Assembly: GCF_003703395.1 (NCBI RefSeq)
Contig: NZ_RDQN01000002.1
Coordinates: forward strand, 1 to 64,000
Source of the DNA: Pseudoxanthomonas spadix
GTDB lineage: Bacteria; Pseudomonadota; Gammaproteobacteria; Xanthomonadales; Xanthomonadaceae
Direction: 5' to 3'
DNA: 64,000 nt
The notes beneath the pieces were generated by a model. The model did no database searches and was not told where the DNA came from. It was given only the letters and a program-made list of their open reading frames with translations. Of this stretch, positions 31,138 through 40,710 are shown one piece after another. A program made the translations under genes and the position numbers. Positions within the stretch are counted from its first letter, which is position 1. Each line of letters opens with the position of its first letter.

Positions 31138-32335
31138 CATCGTCGTCCTGCCCGGTGACGGCATCGGCCCGGAGGTGGCCGCCGCCGCGGTCACCGTCCT
31201 CAAGGCCGTGGCCAGCCGCTACGGCCACAGCTTCACCTTTACCGAGCACGACATCGGCGGCATCGCCATTGATCGCCATGGCGTGCCGCTGCCCGAGTCC
31301 ACCACCGCCGCCTGTCAGCAGGCCGACGCGGTGCTGCTGGGCGCGGTCGGCGGGCCCAAGTGGTCCGATCCAGGCGCCAGGGTGCGGCCCGAGCAGGGCC
31401 TGCTGGCGATCCGCAAGGCGCTGGGGCTGTTCGCCAACCTGCGCCCGGTGCGTCCGCACGCCGCCGCGCTGGATGCCTCGCCGATCAAGCCGCACCTGCT
31501 GACCGGGGTGGACATCATGGTGGTGCGCGAGCTCACCGGCGGCATCTACTTCGGCGAAAAAACCCGCACCGCCGAGGCGGCCAGCGACCTGTGCAGCTAC
31601 TCGGTGGCCGAGATCGAGCGCGTGCTGCGCAGCGCCTTCGCCCTGGCCAGGGCCCGCCGCGGCAAGCTCACTTCGGTGGACAAGGCCAACGTGCTGGAAA
31701 CCTCGCGCCTGTGGCGCGAGGTGGCCACGCGCATCGGCCGCGAGGAATTTGCCGAGGTCGAACTGGAACACCAGCTGGTCGACTCGATGGCCATGCACCT
31801 GCTGGCCAAGCCGCGCGAGTACGACGTGATCGTGACCGAAAACATGTTCGGCGACATCCTCACCGACGAGGCCTCGATGCTGGCCGGCTCGCTGGGCCTG
31901 CTGCCGTCGGCCTCGCTGGGGCCCGATGGCACGCTTGCGCACCGTCCTATCGACGGTGCGCGTGCCGCCGGGCGCCCGGCCATGGATGGCCGGGCCGGGG
32001 TCTCTTCAAGCGACGCAAGCCGCGCCACGGACGGCAGCAGGAAACTGCGGATGGGCATCTACGAGCCGATCCATGGTTCGGCCCCGGACATCGCCGGCAA
32101 GGGCATTGCCAACCCCTACGCCACCATCCTGTCGGCGGCGATGCTGCTGCGTCATTCGCTGGGGCTGGAAGCGGAGGCCCAGTGCATCGAGCGCGCCGTC
32201 GATGCCGCGCTGGATGCCCACGCCTTCACCGCCGACCTGGCCGGCACAGGCAAGGCCCTGTCCACCGCGCAGGCCGTGGAGGTCGTGCTGGAACAGCTGG
32301 AGACTTCCTGCTTCGTGGCCGAGCTGCGCGATTGA
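31127..32335 (+). CDS. leuB: 3-isopropylmalate dehydrogenase with an in-frame insertion
   Basis: NAD-dependent oxidative decarboxylation, last dedicated step of leucine synthesis. The 402-aa protein has [10 protein letters not shown] at the start, [12 protein letters not shown] in the middle, [15 protein letters not shown], and [19 protein letters not shown]. Known LeuB proteins are near 350-360 aa. The surplus of about 40 residues lies between [11 protein letters not shown] and [10 protein letters not shown], where relatives have only a few residues. The extra DNA (about 31928-32050) is palindromic. Both flanks keep the reading frame and family motifs, so the enzyme may still work, with a surface loop next to the NAD site. 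Confidence 0.92.
   Translation: MHADIVVLPGDGIGPEVAAAAVTVLKAVASRYGHSFTFTEHDIGGIAIDRHGVPLPESTTAACQQADAVLLGAVGGPKWSDPGARVRPEQGLLAIRKALGLFANLRPVRPHAAALDASPIKPHLLTGVDIMVVRELTGGIYFGEKTRTAEAASDLCSYSVAEIERVLRSAFALARARRGKLTSVDKANVLETSRLWREVATRIGREEFAEVELEHQLVDSMAMHLLAKPREYDVIVTENMFGDILTDEASMLAGSLGLLPSASLGPDGTLAHRPIDGARAAGRPAMDGRAGVSSSDASRATDGSRKLRMGIYEPIHGSAPDIAGKGIANPYATILSAAMLLRHSLGLEAEAQCIERAVDAALDAHAFTADLAGTGKALSTAQAVEVVLEQLETSCFVAELRD
31928..32050 (+). repeat. REP-like palindromic insertion inside leuB
   Basis: Contains a perfect 10-bp stem GCGCACCGTC/GACGGTGCGC (31937-31961), a second 10-bp stem GCCCGGCCAT/ATGGCCGGGC (31974-31995), and an outer pairing of CTTGCG (31934-31939) with CGCAAG (32014-32019). 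The length is close to a multiple of three and it adds about 40 residues without a stop codon. The edges are estimated from where LeuB similarity stops and resumes. Confidence 0.65.
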
Positions 32336-32436
32336 CCCGGCCGCCGGCGGCCAGGCCGCCGGCGCCTGGGGGACAAGCTGACAGGGCGATGACGGGCGCG
32401 CCAGCCGGGGGCGTGAGGCTGTAAATATCGAACCGC

Positions 32437-32445
32437 CTAGTCTAG
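32437..32445. promoter_or_regulatory. Short near-palindrome upstream of the TetR-type gene
   Basis: CTAGTCTAG in an unusually AT-rich stretch (32420-32450) ends 9 nt before the ATG at 32455. It is a candidate autoregulatory operator or part of a promoter (TAGTCT/TAGTAT). The assignment rests only on position and local symmetry. Confidence 0.3.
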
Positions 32446-32454
32446 TATTGACCC

Positions 32455-33129
32455 ATGGCTGAGCACGCCCCCGATTCCAGGACCGCCGATCCGGACCGCA
32501 CCGCCCGTGCGCCGTCCGGCCCCGGCCGTCCCAAGGATCTGGCCAAGCGCGCCGCCATCCTGCAGGCAGCCAAGGCCCTGTTCGCCCGCGAAGGCTTTGC
32601 CGGGGTCAGCATGGACCGCATCGCCGCCGAGGCCGGGGTGTCCAAGCTGACCGTCTACAGCCATTTCGGCGACAAGGAATCGCTGTTTTCCGAGTCGGTG
32701 CGCATCCTGTGCGAGGACATGCTGCCGGACGAATTCTTCAAGGTGCAGGCCGATGGCACCCTGCGCGGCCAGCTGCGCCACATCGCCGAAGGCTTTTTTG
32801 GCCTGATCGTCAGCGATGAGGCCATCCGCACCCACCGGATCATGGTGACCCCGGGCCAGGCCGACCAGAGCCTGCGCCGGATCTTCTGGGAAGCCGGCCC
32901 CAAGCGCACCCACGACAGTTTTGTCGCGTTCCTGCGCACGGCCGTGGATGAAGGGCACCTGGAGATCGACGACCTCGACTGCGCGGCCAAGCAGTTCTTC
33001 ACCCTGCTCAAAGGCGAGCTGTACAGCCGGATGATGTGCGGGGTCTGCGACCAGCCCGATGCCGACGAAGTGTCCGCCCACCTGGATGCCACCGTCGAGA
33101 TGTTCCTGCGCGCCTATGCCCCGCGCTGA
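32455..33129 (+). CDS. TetR/AcrR-family transcriptional regulator
   Basis: A 224-aa repressor-type protein. Residues of about 23-75 hold the TetR helix-turn-helix (GRPKDLAKRAAILQAAKALF, then VSKLTVYSHFGDKESLF). The C-terminal ligand domain resembles the AefR-like group. It lies upstream of a PCMT-like gene and tolC on the same strand, an arrangement seen in other Xanthomonadaceae, and may control efflux-related tolC expression. The ligand is unknown. Confidence 0.88.
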   Translation: MAEHAPDSRTADPDRTARAPSGPGRPKDLAKRAAILQAAKALFAREGFAGVSMDRIAAEAGVSKLTVYSHFGDKESLFSESVRILCEDMLPDEFFKVQADGTLRGQLRHIAEGFFGLIVSDEAIRTHRIMVTPGQADQSLRRIFWEAGPKRTHDSFVAFLRTAVDEGHLEIDDLDCAAKQFFTLLKGELYSRMMCGVCDQPDADEVSAHLDATVEMFLRAYAPR

Positions 33130-33246
33130 CATGACCGCGTGCCTGAACCTCGGCCTGGCCATGGCCTGCGGTCCGATGACTTCCGGCACTGCGCCCGTCG
33201 CGCGGTGCGGCACCATCCTGCCCATGCCCGACCCGCCTGGCATGGC

Positions 33247-33252
33247 TAGAAT
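33247..33252 (+). promoter_or_regulatory. Putative -10 element upstream of the PCMT-like gene
   Basis: TAGAAT followed by GCCCGGCG, 41 nt before the ATG at 33294. It shares the hexamer-plus-GCC(G/C)GG pattern of this window. No good -35 is seen. Confidence 0.35.
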
Positions 33253-33293
33253 GCCCGGCGCTGCGCTCCCAACACCCCCTTCGAAGCACACCC

Positions 33294-33950
33294 ATGACGA
33301 TTGATTACGCCCAAGCCCGCGAGAACATGGTCGAACAGCAGATCCGCCCGTGGGACGTGCTGGACAACCGTGTCCTGGAAACCCTGGCGACCCTGCCGCG
33401 CGAGGCGTTCGTGCCTGCCGCCTACCGCGCGCTGGCCTATGCCGACCTGGAGCTTCCGCTGGGCCATGGCCAGCACATGATGAAGCCGGTGGTCGAAGGC
33501 CGCGCCCTGCAGGCGCTGGAAGTGCAGCCAGGCGAGGACGTGCTGGAAATCGGCACCGGCAGCGGCTTCCTGACCGCCTGCCTGGCCGAGATGGGCCGCG
33601 AGGTGGTCAGCCTGGAGCTGTACCCGGAGCTGGCTGCGCAGGCGCGCGCCAACCTGGACAGCACCGGCCTGGGCAGCAACGTGCGGATCGAGACCGCCGA
33701 TGCGATGACCTGGACGGCGCAGCGCCAGTTCGACGTGGTCTGCGTCACCGGCGCGGTCGACAGCCTGCCGCCCGGCTTCCTGCAGTGGCTGCGCCCGGGC
33801 GGGCGCCTGTTCATGGTGTGCGGCCGCTCGCCGGTGATGGAAGCGATGCTGGTGCACAACCAGGCGTCCGGCCCGAACTTCCAGTCGCTGTTCGAAACCG
33901 ACCTGGCCTATCTGGTCGGCGCCGAACCGGTCGCGAAATTCGTTTTTTAA
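33294..33950 (+). CDS. Protein-L-isoaspartate O-methyltransferase family protein
   Basis: A 218-aa SAM-dependent methyltransferase of the PCMT family. The SAM-binding motif is VLEIGTGSGFLTACLAEMG at about residues 82-100, preceded by REAFVPAAYRALAYAD and GHGQHMMKP. True Pcm repairs isoaspartyl residues. This shorter tolC-linked form is common in Xanthomonadaceae and its substrate is not known. It lies 30 nt upstream of tolC and is probably cotranscribed. Confidence 0.85.
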   Translation: MTIDYAQARENMVEQQIRPWDVLDNRVLETLATLPREAFVPAAYRALAYADLELPLGHGQHMMKPVVEGRALQALEVQPGEDVLEIGTGSGFLTACLAEMGREVVSLELYPELAAQARANLDSTGLGSNVRIETADAMTWTAQRQFDVVCVTGAVDSLPPGFLQWLRPGGRLFMVCGRSPVMEAMLVHNQASGPNFQSLFETDLAYLVGAEPVAKFVF

Positions 33951-33980
33951 GCATTGCAACCCTTCAAGGAAAGCCCCTAG

Positions 33981-35372
33981 ATGATCCGTCTTCCCCTCGT
34001 TCTCGCAATCGCGTTGGCGCTGCCATCGACCGCCTCGGCGGCCGACCTGATGCAGACCTACGAAATGGCCCGCAACGGCGACCCGACCCTGGCCCAGGCA
34101 GAGGCCGGCCGGCTGGCGCAGAAGGAAGGTGTGGTCCAGGCCCGTGCCACCCTGCTGCCGCAGGTCAGCGGGACCGCCTCGCTGGGGCGCTCCAGCGCCA
34201 AGGTCACCGATGGCGGCGACTGGATCGACAGCCCGCGTTCGCGCGACTACAGCGTCGGCGTCAGCCAGACCCTGGTGAACTTCGGCTCCTACGCCACCGT
34301 CCGCGCCCAGCGCGCGCTGAGCCAGTCGGCGGATTTCGATCTGGAATCGGCCAATGACTCGCTGATCACCCGCACCTCGGCGGCCTACTTCAACGTGCTG
34401 ATCGCGATCGAAACGCTGGCCTCGGCCGAAGCGGCCGAAGCGGCCTTCCAGAAGCAATTCGATTACGCGCAAAAGCGTCTGGACGTGGGCCTGGCCCCGA
34501 TCACCGACGTGCACGAAGCCCGCGCCTCCTACGACAGCGCGCGCGCCACGGTCATCACCCAGCGCAACGCGCTCAAGGACGCCTACGAGGCGCTGGCCGA
34601 GATCACCGGCCAGCCGGTTGCCAACCTGCGCGGCCTGCCGGACGACTTCAAGCCACAGCTGCCGTCCGAATACGGCGCCGACGGCTGGGTCGATACCGCC
34701 GTCGCCCAGAACCCATCGCTGAAGTCCCTGCAGCTGCAGGTCCAGTCGGCCGAAGCCGGCGTCGCCGGCGCCCGCGCCGGTCACCTGCCGACCCTGAGCC
34801 TCAACGGCAGCTACGGTCGCAGCGCCAGCTGGGGCGGCGACACCGACACCAGTCTGGACGGCACCAACCGCCGCGGCGAATATGACTCGCGCGCGGTGAG
34901 CCTGTCGCTGAACGTGCCGATCTTCTCCGGCGGCGCGGTCCAGTCGCAGGTGCGCCAGGCCATCGCCCAGCGCGATTCGGCCCAGGATGCCTACGAGCAG
35001 CAGCGCCGCGCGGTGGTACGCAACACCCGCAACGCCTACCAGGTGCTGGAAGCGGGCATCAGCGAGATCGAGGCTCGCCGCTCCGCCCTGATCTCGGCCC
35101 GCAGCGCCTACGACGCCTCGCAGGTTGGCCTGGAAGTGGGGACCCGCACCGTCCTGGACGTGCTGACCAACCAGAACAACCTGGTCTCGGCCCAGCAGCA
35201 GTACTCGCTGGCCAAGTACAACTTCCTGCAGAACCGCCTGCTGCTGGAAGCCGCCGCCGGCACCCTGGACGCAGCCGACCTGCGCGACGTCAACGCCCTG
35301 CTCAGCGCCGATGCCAATGCCCGCCTGAACAGCACCGACATGCAGGCCATCGGCACCCCACGCGCGCAGTAG
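33981..35372 (+). CDS. tolC: TolC-family outer membrane efflux protein
   Basis: A 463-aa outer membrane channel with a signal peptide (MIRLPLVLAIALALPSTASA, cleaved before ADL). Two repeats of the TolC helical/beta structure are seen; the first helical hairpin includes TPYEM-like AEAGRLAQKEGVVQARATLL and the second SAEAGVAGARAGHLPTLSL. It serves as the exit duct for type I secretion or RND/ABC efflux. The start has AAGGAAAG upstream. The 76 nt after the stop contain a TTTTTTT run (35419-35425) without a good stem. Confidence 0.92.
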   Translation: MIRLPLVLAIALALPSTASAADLMQTYEMARNGDPTLAQAEAGRLAQKEGVVQARATLLPQVSGTASLGRSSAKVTDGGDWIDSPRSRDYSVGVSQTLVNFGSYATVRAQRALSQSADFDLESANDSLITRTSAAYFNVLIAIETLASAEAAEAAFQKQFDYAQKRLDVGLAPITDVHEARASYDSARATVITQRNALKDAYEALAEITGQPVANLRGLPDDFKPQLPSEYGADGWVDTAVAQNPSLKSLQLQVQSAEAGVAGARAGHLPTLSLNGSYGRSASWGGDTDTSLDGTNRRGEYDSRAVSLSLNVPIFSGGAVQSQVRQAIAQRDSAQDAYEQQRRAVVRNTRNAYQVLEAGISEIEARRSALISARSAYDASQVGLEVGTRTVLDVLTNQNNLVSAQQQYSLAKYNFLQNRLLLEAAAGTLDAADLRDVNALLSADANARLNSTDMQAIGTPRAQ

Positions 35373-35448
35373 CGGGCCGTCGAGCCGCAGACGAAAGCAC
35401 CCCGCTTGAAGCAGCTGTTTTTTTGCGCTCCCGCGCAGGGCGCACAGG

Positions 35449-36807
35449 TCAGGCCGACAGGTCGCTGCCACTGGCTGCGGGAAGCGCCGGCGGAACCTCG
35501 GCTTCGCCCAGGCTGACATGGGCGCGCGGGAACCACAGGGTCATCACCGTGCCCACGCCCACCGCGCTGTCCACATCGATGAAACCGCCAGCCTGGCGCA
35601 TCAGTGCGTAGACCTGGGCCAGGCCCAGCCCGGTACCGCGGCCTTCGGGCTTGGTGGTGAAATAGGGCTCGAACAGCCGCGACATCGCGGCCTGGTCCAT
35701 GCCGCTGCCGGTGTCGGCCACCGACAGGGTCACATAGTCGCCGGCCGCGCGCAGGTGGGTCGCCCAGTCCTGGCTGACCTGGCCCTGGTCGCAGCGCAGG
35801 GTGATGCGGCCAGTGCCCCCGCAGGCGTCGCGGGCGTTGATGCACAGGTTCATCACCGCCTGGCCGACGCTGTGCCGGTCGGCGATCACCGGGAATGGCT
35901 GCGACTGCCGTTCGACCACCAGTTGCAGGTCCGGCGCCAGGCTCTGCTGCATCAGCTCGGCCATTTCCAGCGCCACCTCCTGCAGATCCATCGGCTCGGC
36001 GCGCACTGGATGCTGGCGGGCGAAGCCGAGCAGCCGCTTGGCCACCGCAGTCGCATGCCCCAGCGCCTCGTTGCCGCGCCCAAGCAGCTTGCGCTGGATC
36101 GGAGTCAAGGTCTCCGGAGCGTCGGTGACCATGCTGATGGCGGCCACCGCGGTCTGCAGCATGTTGTTGAAATCGTGGGCGATCCCGGCCACCAGCTGGC
36201 CCACCGCCTCGCCCTTCTGCGCCTGCATGGCGGTGTGTTCGGCCATGGCCCGGGCGGCCTCGGCAATGTCGCGTTGTTGCAGCGCGGCCAGCTCCAGGTG
36301 ACGGCGGCGCTCGCTGATGACCTGGGCCTGGGTCAGGGTGGCTTCCAGGTATTGGTTGTGCTGGCTGGCGGCCATGACCTGGCTTTCGGCACCCTGCAGC
36401 TGCGAAGACAGGCTGGCGTTGAGCGTGCGCAGGGCCTGCTCGACACGGCGCATTTCGGTGATGTCGCGACCGACCACCACCAGCGACTCGACCCGCCCGG
36501 CGGCGTCGCTGAGCGGGGCGATGGACACCGACCACTGGCGCTGGGCCCCACGCAGCGTGGTCAGGGTTCCCGTGTATTGGCTGGACTGGCCTTCCAGCCC
36601 GCGCCGCAGGGCCTGGTGCACCACCGGATGCAGGGCCGGTGGCCAGAAGTCCTGCCAGGCCCGGTGCAGTACATCGCTGCGCTCGAAGGCCTGCAGCAGG
36701 TCCAGGCCATGGCGGTTGACCGAGGCAATCCGGCCGGTCGCGTCCAGCTCCAGGATGCAGTCCTCGGAGAGCTCGATGATCTGGCGGTAGTGGTCGCCCG
36801 GTGACAT
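35449..36807 (-). CDS. PAS-domain sensor histidine kinase
   Basis: A 452-aa cytoplasmic kinase with no TM segment. Residues of about 5-125 are a PAS domain, 125-200 a coiled linker, His211 in GIAHDFNNMLQ is the phosphorylation site (HPK4 type), and the ATPase domain has NLCINARDAC, DTGSGMD and GRGTGLGLAQVY. It is divergent from a receiver-only response regulator 102 nt away, its probable partner. The start at 36807 follows a TACAAT hexamer by 8 nt; an upstream in-frame ATG at 36846 is possible. The signal is unknown. Confidence 0.88.
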   Translation of the reverse strand: MSPGDHYRQIIELSEDCILELDATGRIASVNRHGLDLLQAFERSDVLHRAWQDFWPPALHPVVHQALRRGLEGQSSQYTGTLTTLRGAQRQWSVSIAPLSDAAGRVESLVVVGRDITEMRRVEQALRTLNASLSSQLQGAESQVMAASQHNQYLEATLTQAQVISERRRHLELAALQQRDIAEAARAMAEHTAMQAQKGEAVGQLVAGIAHDFNNMLQTAVAAISMVTDAPETLTPIQRKLLGRGNEALGHATAVAKRLLGFARQHPVRAEPMDLQEVALEMAELMQQSLAPDLQLVVERQSQPFPVIADRHSVGQAVMNLCINARDACGGTGRITLRCDQGQVSQDWATHLRAAGDYVTLSVADTGSGMDQAAMSRLFEPYFTTKPEGRGTGLGLAQVYALMRQAGGFIDVDSAVGVGTVMTLWFPRAHVSLGEAEVPPALPAASGSDLSA

Positions 36808-36821
36808 CTGACGCCATTGTA
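36808..36821 (-). promoter_or_regulatory. Putative -10 element next to the kinase start
   Basis: On the minus strand, TACAAT (36821-36816) is followed by GGCGTCAG and the ATG at 36807. This is the fourth case in the window of a -10-like hexamer within 8 nt of a start codon. Confidence 0.35.
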
Positions 36822-36909
36822 GGGGCAAGCGATGACAGACACGCACGGGTCACTCCGATTTCACGCCGCCGCTGGCAGGCTCGGGCTGTCCTTTGTCTCC
36901 GGTACTCCC

Positions 36910-37281
36910 ATGTCCACCGCCACCATGCCCATGATCCTCGTCGTCGAGGACGATCAGGGCGCCAGGGAGATCGCCGCCATGATCCTGGAAGCCGAGGGCT
37001 ACCGCGTGCTGGCCGCCAATGGCGGCATGCAGGCCCTGGACCTGCTCTCCGGCAGCGAACAGGTGGACCTGATCTTCAGCGACATCAACATGCCCGGTGG
37101 CATGGATGGCATCCAGTTGGCGCGCCGCATCGCCGATCTGGCTGGCCAGCTCCCAGTGGTCCTGACCTCGGGGCATTCGCTCAACAGCTTCCGCGACTTC
37201 CCCACCAACGCCGCATTCCTGGCCAAGCCCTACAACCGTCAGGCACTGCTGGGCGCGATGCGCCAGCACCTGTCGGCCTGA
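36910..37281 (+). CDS. Single-domain response regulator
   Basis: A 123-aa receiver domain with no output domain. The acidic pair is in VVEDD (Asp14/Asp15), the phosphoacceptor is Asp58 in FSDINMPGGMDG, followed by the conserved Thr/Ser (LTSGH) and Lys (AKPY). It probably relays phosphate from the divergent PAS kinase to another protein or acts by protein contact. The start at 36910 is chosen over an upstream ATG (36832) because the extension is not receiver sequence. Confidence 0.88.
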   Translation: MSTATMPMILVVEDDQGAREIAAMILEAEGYRVLAANGGMQALDLLSGSEQVDLIFSDINMPGGMDGIQLARRIADLAGQLPVVLTSGHSLNSFRDFPTNAAFLAKPYNRQALLGAMRQHLSA

Positions 37282-37360
37282 CAGGCAACAAGGCAGGGCG
37301 AGGCCCGGCTCCCATGACGGCGCCGGCGCAAACGTCTACGCTCCCGGCGCCAGGAGGGGG

Positions 37361-38866
37361 ATGATCTGGATGATGACGGTTGACCCGGCGCGCCGGCGCC
37401 TGCTGCTGCCCAATCTGCTGCGTGGTTTTGTGCTGACGGTGTGCCTGGTGTTTGCCGGTGCCGAATACTGGCATGGCCTGGAGACCCGCGCGGAAGCCCG
37501 CGCCCAGATCCAGCTCGATGCCGCCAACCTGGCCCGCGCGGTCAGCCAGCATGCCGAGGACTCCTTCCAGCTGGCCGATGCCACCTTGTCGGGCATTGCC
37601 GAACGGCTGCACGTCTACGGCACCGGGCCAGGCAACCTGGAATCGCTGAGCCGCTACATGCGCCGGGAAGCGGCGCGGTCCCCACGCATCCACGCGCTGT
37701 ACGTCTACGACGCCAGCGGCAACTGGATCGCCTCCTCGCTGGCGACGCTACCGGCGAGCAAGAACAACAGTGACCGCGCCTACTTCCGCCATCATCGGGA
37801 GGTGGACGATGGCTTGTCATGGCTGGGGCCACCGGTGCGCAGTCGCACCGACAACAGCTGGATCATCACGCTCACCCGCCGCTACAACGATGCCCGGGGC
37901 CGATTCAGCGGCGTGGTCCTGGCCAGCATCCGCTCGCGCTATTTTTCCGATTATTACCGCGGCTTCGAACTCGGCAGGGAAGGCGCCGTGGCGCTGGTCA
38001 ACGAGGCGGGCATCGTCTGTGCCCGGGCGCCAAACGATGAAGCCAACGTTGGCCGCGACCTGTCCAACACGATGCTGTTCGCCGACATCAAGGCCGCGCG
38101 CAGCGGGACGCTCACCTATGTCTCGCCGGTGGACAGGATGCGCCGGATCAGCGGCTTCCACCACGCCGACCACTTTCCCCTGATCGCCGTGGCCGCGCTG
38201 TCCGAATACGAAGCGCTGGCCGCCTGGCGGCGCTCGATGCGCACCCACGCGCTCCTGACCCTGGTCACCATCGCGCTGCTGGCGGTGCTGGGCGAATGGC
38301 TGCGGCGGCAGCTGCTCGCACGCCAGGCGGTGCAGGACCAGCTCGAAGCCTTGGCCCGGACCGACAGCCTGACCGGCCTGGCCAACCGCCGTGCGCTGGA
38401 TGAATACCTGGCCGACGCCTGGCCACGGGCATTGCGCGAAAGCGCGCCGCTGGGCCTGCTGCTGGTGGACATCGACCACTTCAAGGCGTTCAACGACACC
38501 TACGGCCACCAGGCCGGCGATGCCTGCCTGCGTCAGGTGGCCGAGGCAGTCAAGCACTGCGCGCGTCGGCACGGCGACATGGCCGCCCGCTATGGCGGCG
38601 AAGAACTGGCCCTGGTGCTGCCCGGCTGCGACAGCAATACCGTGCGCGAGCTGGCCGAGGCGGTCTGCCGCAACGTGCGCGCGCTGGGCATCCCACACGC
38701 GGAGAGCTACACCGCGCCGGTGGTCACCATCAGTGTCGGTGGCGCCTCGCTGTGGCCGGCCCGCATGGGCGCCGAAGAAGGCCCGGCCAGCCTGGTCAAA
38801 CTGGCCGACCTGGCGCTCTACGACGCCAAGGCCGGCGGCCGCAACCGTGCCGCAGTGCGGAGCTGA
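37361..38866 (+). CDS. Diguanylate cyclase with periplasmic sensor domain
   Basis: Makes cyclic di-GMP from two GTP. The 501-aa inner-membrane protein has an N-terminal TM (about residues 17-34), a periplasmic dCACHE-like domain (about 40-300), a second TM (about 300-318), and a GGDEF domain whose active-site motif is intact as GGEEL (RYGGEELALVLPG). DIDHFKAFNDTYGHQAGD is the metal and substrate site. No RXXD inhibitory site is evident directly before the motif. Three ATGs (37361, 37370, 37373) could be the start after AGGAGG at 37352. Confidence 0.9.
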   Translation: MIWMMTVDPARRRLLLPNLLRGFVLTVCLVFAGAEYWHGLETRAEARAQIQLDAANLARAVSQHAEDSFQLADATLSGIAERLHVYGTGPGNLESLSRYMRREAARSPRIHALYVYDASGNWIASSLATLPASKNNSDRAYFRHHREVDDGLSWLGPPVRSRTDNSWIITLTRRYNDARGRFSGVVLASIRSRYFSDYYRGFELGREGAVALVNEAGIVCARAPNDEANVGRDLSNTMLFADIKAARSGTLTYVSPVDRMRRISGFHHADHFPLIAVAALSEYEALAAWRRSMRTHALLTLVTIALLAVLGEWLRRQLLARQAVQDQLEALARTDSLTGLANRRALDEYLADAWPRALRESAPLGLLLVDIDHFKAFNDTYGHQAGDACLRQVAEAVKHCARRHGDMAARYGGEELALVLPGCDSNTVRELAEAVCRNVRALGIPHAESYTAPVVTISVGGASLWPARMGAEEGPASLVKLADLALYDAKAGGRNRAAVRS

Positions 38867-39050
38867 GCGCAGGCTCGCGCTCGCTGGAGGGTACGCCGCG
38901 CTGGATCCGGAATCGCGCGGCACTTCGACAATCTGCACCGCCACGCCGATCCAGGTGCTGGCGCGCGATGCCGGTGGGCGCTGGTCGTTCGATTGAACAG
39001 CCCCTCGTGCTGCCCATGCACGCAAGCCGCGGTACAGGCTGTGCTGGCGC

Positions 39051-40583
39051 TCAGGCGGCGGCCGTGCCCAACGGCGGCGCGGCGCAGTAGCGGTCGATGA
39101 ACTGCTGGTGGCCGGGCATGGCCTGGGCGCAATGGTCGATCGTCTTCTCGACACTGGCCAGGAACGCCTTCAGGTCGGCTTCGGGCACCTGGTCGACCAG
39201 CGGGTGGTAACTGGCCGGCATGATCCCCTGCCCCACCATCACCTGCACCCAGCTGATCTCGGCGAACATCTCTTCGCCATTGCGATAGAAGCGCCCGCTG
39301 TCGCCGAACAGCTCCAGCGTGGACTGCAGCTCGGCCGGGATCGCCATGTCGCGGCATTGCCGCCAGAAGCCGGTGTCCTCGCGCTCGGTGGCGTGGTAAT
39401 GCAGCACCAGAAAGTCGCGGATGCGTTCGAACTCGAACGCCAGCCGGTCGTTGTAGCGCTGTACCAGCACCTGGCTGATGCCCTCGCGCGGGAACAGCTC
39501 CAGCAGCTTGGAGATGCCGGACTGGATCAGGTGGATGCTGGTCGATTCCAGTGGCTCCATGAAGCCGCTGGCCAGGCCAAGCGCGACCACGTTCTTGTTC
39601 CAGCACAGCTTGCGCCGGCCGGTGGTGAAGCGCAGCGGGCGCGGATCGCCCAGCGCCTTGCCATCCAGGTTGGCCAGCAGCGTGGCGGCGGCTTGGTCCT
39701 CGCTGATGTGCGCGCTGGAATACACATAGCCATTGCCGGTGCGGTGCTGCAGCGGGATGCGCCACTGCCAACCGGCCTGGCGCGCGGTGGCGCGGGTATA
39801 CGGCGTGGGCGGACCGACCTTCTCGCAGGGCACGGCCAGCGCGCGGTCGCACGGAAGCCAGTGCGTGTAATCGTGGTAGCCGGTGTGCAGGGTCTGCTCG
39901 ATCAGCAGACCCCGGAAGCCGGAGCAGTCAATGAACAGGTCACCGGCGATCACCGTGCCGTCCTGCAGGCGCAGCGACTGGACATCCCCCGATTCGGGAT
40001 GCTGGATGACCTGCTCGACGATGCCCTCGATCCGGCGCACGCCGCGCTGTTCGGAATAGGTCCGCAGCAAGCGCGCATACAGCGCCGCATCGAAGTGGTA
40101 GGCGTAGGCGATGTTGGCCAGCGGCGATTGCGCCGGCACGTCCCTGGCTGAGGTCATGAAGCGGTTCATCGGCGCGGCCACGGTATTGAGCGTATAGGCG
40201 CCCAGTGGCTTGGCCCAGCCGGCGCGGTGAGCCTTGATCCAGTACTGGTGGAACGGCAGCAGCCCGAGCCGATGGCCGATCTCGGTGCCGAAGCCATGCA
40301 GGTACGAGGCGCCCTTGCGGCGCCAGTCGACGAATTCGATGCCCAGCTTGAAGGTGCCCTGGGTCTGGCGGACGAACTCGGCCTCGTTGAGACCCAGCAG
40401 GTTGTTGAAGGCCTTGATGTGCGGGACGGTAGCCTCGCCCACGCCGACCGTGCCGATCTGCTCGGACTCGACCAGCGTGACCTTGTAGGTCGGTCCGAGC
40501 ACGCGCGCGAGCGCGGCAGCGGCCATCCAGCCGGCGGTGCCGCCGCCGACGATGACGATGCTGCGGATGGAAGAGACGCTCAT
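39051..40583 (-). CDS. Flavin-dependent tryptophan-halogenase-family protein
   Basis: A 510-aa FADH2-dependent halogenase-type protein. All hallmark residues are present at the PrnA/RebH positions: GGGTAGW FAD motif (residues 13-19), catalytic Lys79 (GTFKLGIEF), WQWRIP (272-277, the WXWXIP motif) and Glu346-Ser347 (PLESTS). It is therefore likely to generate hypohalous acid; the substrate need not be free tryptophan. It follows a TonB-dependent receptor and a LacI regulator, as in Xanthomonadaceae nutrient-uptake loci. The start at 40583 has AAGGA upstream. A flavin reductase, needed as a partner, lies at 52662 but far away. Confidence 0.9.
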   Translation of the reverse strand: MSVSSIRSIVIVGGGTAGWMAAAALARVLGPTYKVTLVESEQIGTVGVGEATVPHIKAFNNLLGLNEAEFVRQTQGTFKLGIEFVDWRRKGASYLHGFGTEIGHRLGLLPFHQYWIKAHRAGWAKPLGAYTLNTVAAPMNRFMTSARDVPAQSPLANIAYAYHFDAALYARLLRTYSEQRGVRRIEGIVEQVIQHPESGDVQSLRLQDGTVIAGDLFIDCSGFRGLLIEQTLHTGYHDYTHWLPCDRALAVPCEKVGPPTPYTRATARQAGWQWRIPLQHRTGNGYVYSSAHISEDQAAATLLANLDGKALGDPRPLRFTTGRRKLCWNKNVVALGLASGFMEPLESTSIHLIQSGISKLLELFPREGISQVLVQRYNDRLAFEFERIRDFLVLHYHATEREDTGFWRQCRDMAIPAELQSTLELFGDSGRFYRNGEEMFAEISWVQVMVGQGIMPASYHPLVDQVPEADLKAFLASVEKTIDHCAQAMPGHQQFIDRYCAAPPLGTAAA

Positions 40584-40710
40584 CCTGAAATCCTTGCCTG
40601 GCGCTGCCGCGCAGCTTGCCACTTCAAAGACGAAACGGAGCCACAGGACCCCGTCCGAATCGACCCGCGCGGGCCGACGGGAGCGCCGGCCCGCACGGTA
40701 CTTCGTGGGA

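Noticed and set aside
35419-35425. T7 run after tolC as a terminator
   Set aside because: No stable stem directly precedes it; the GC-rich hairpin lies after it, which is the wrong order on either strand.
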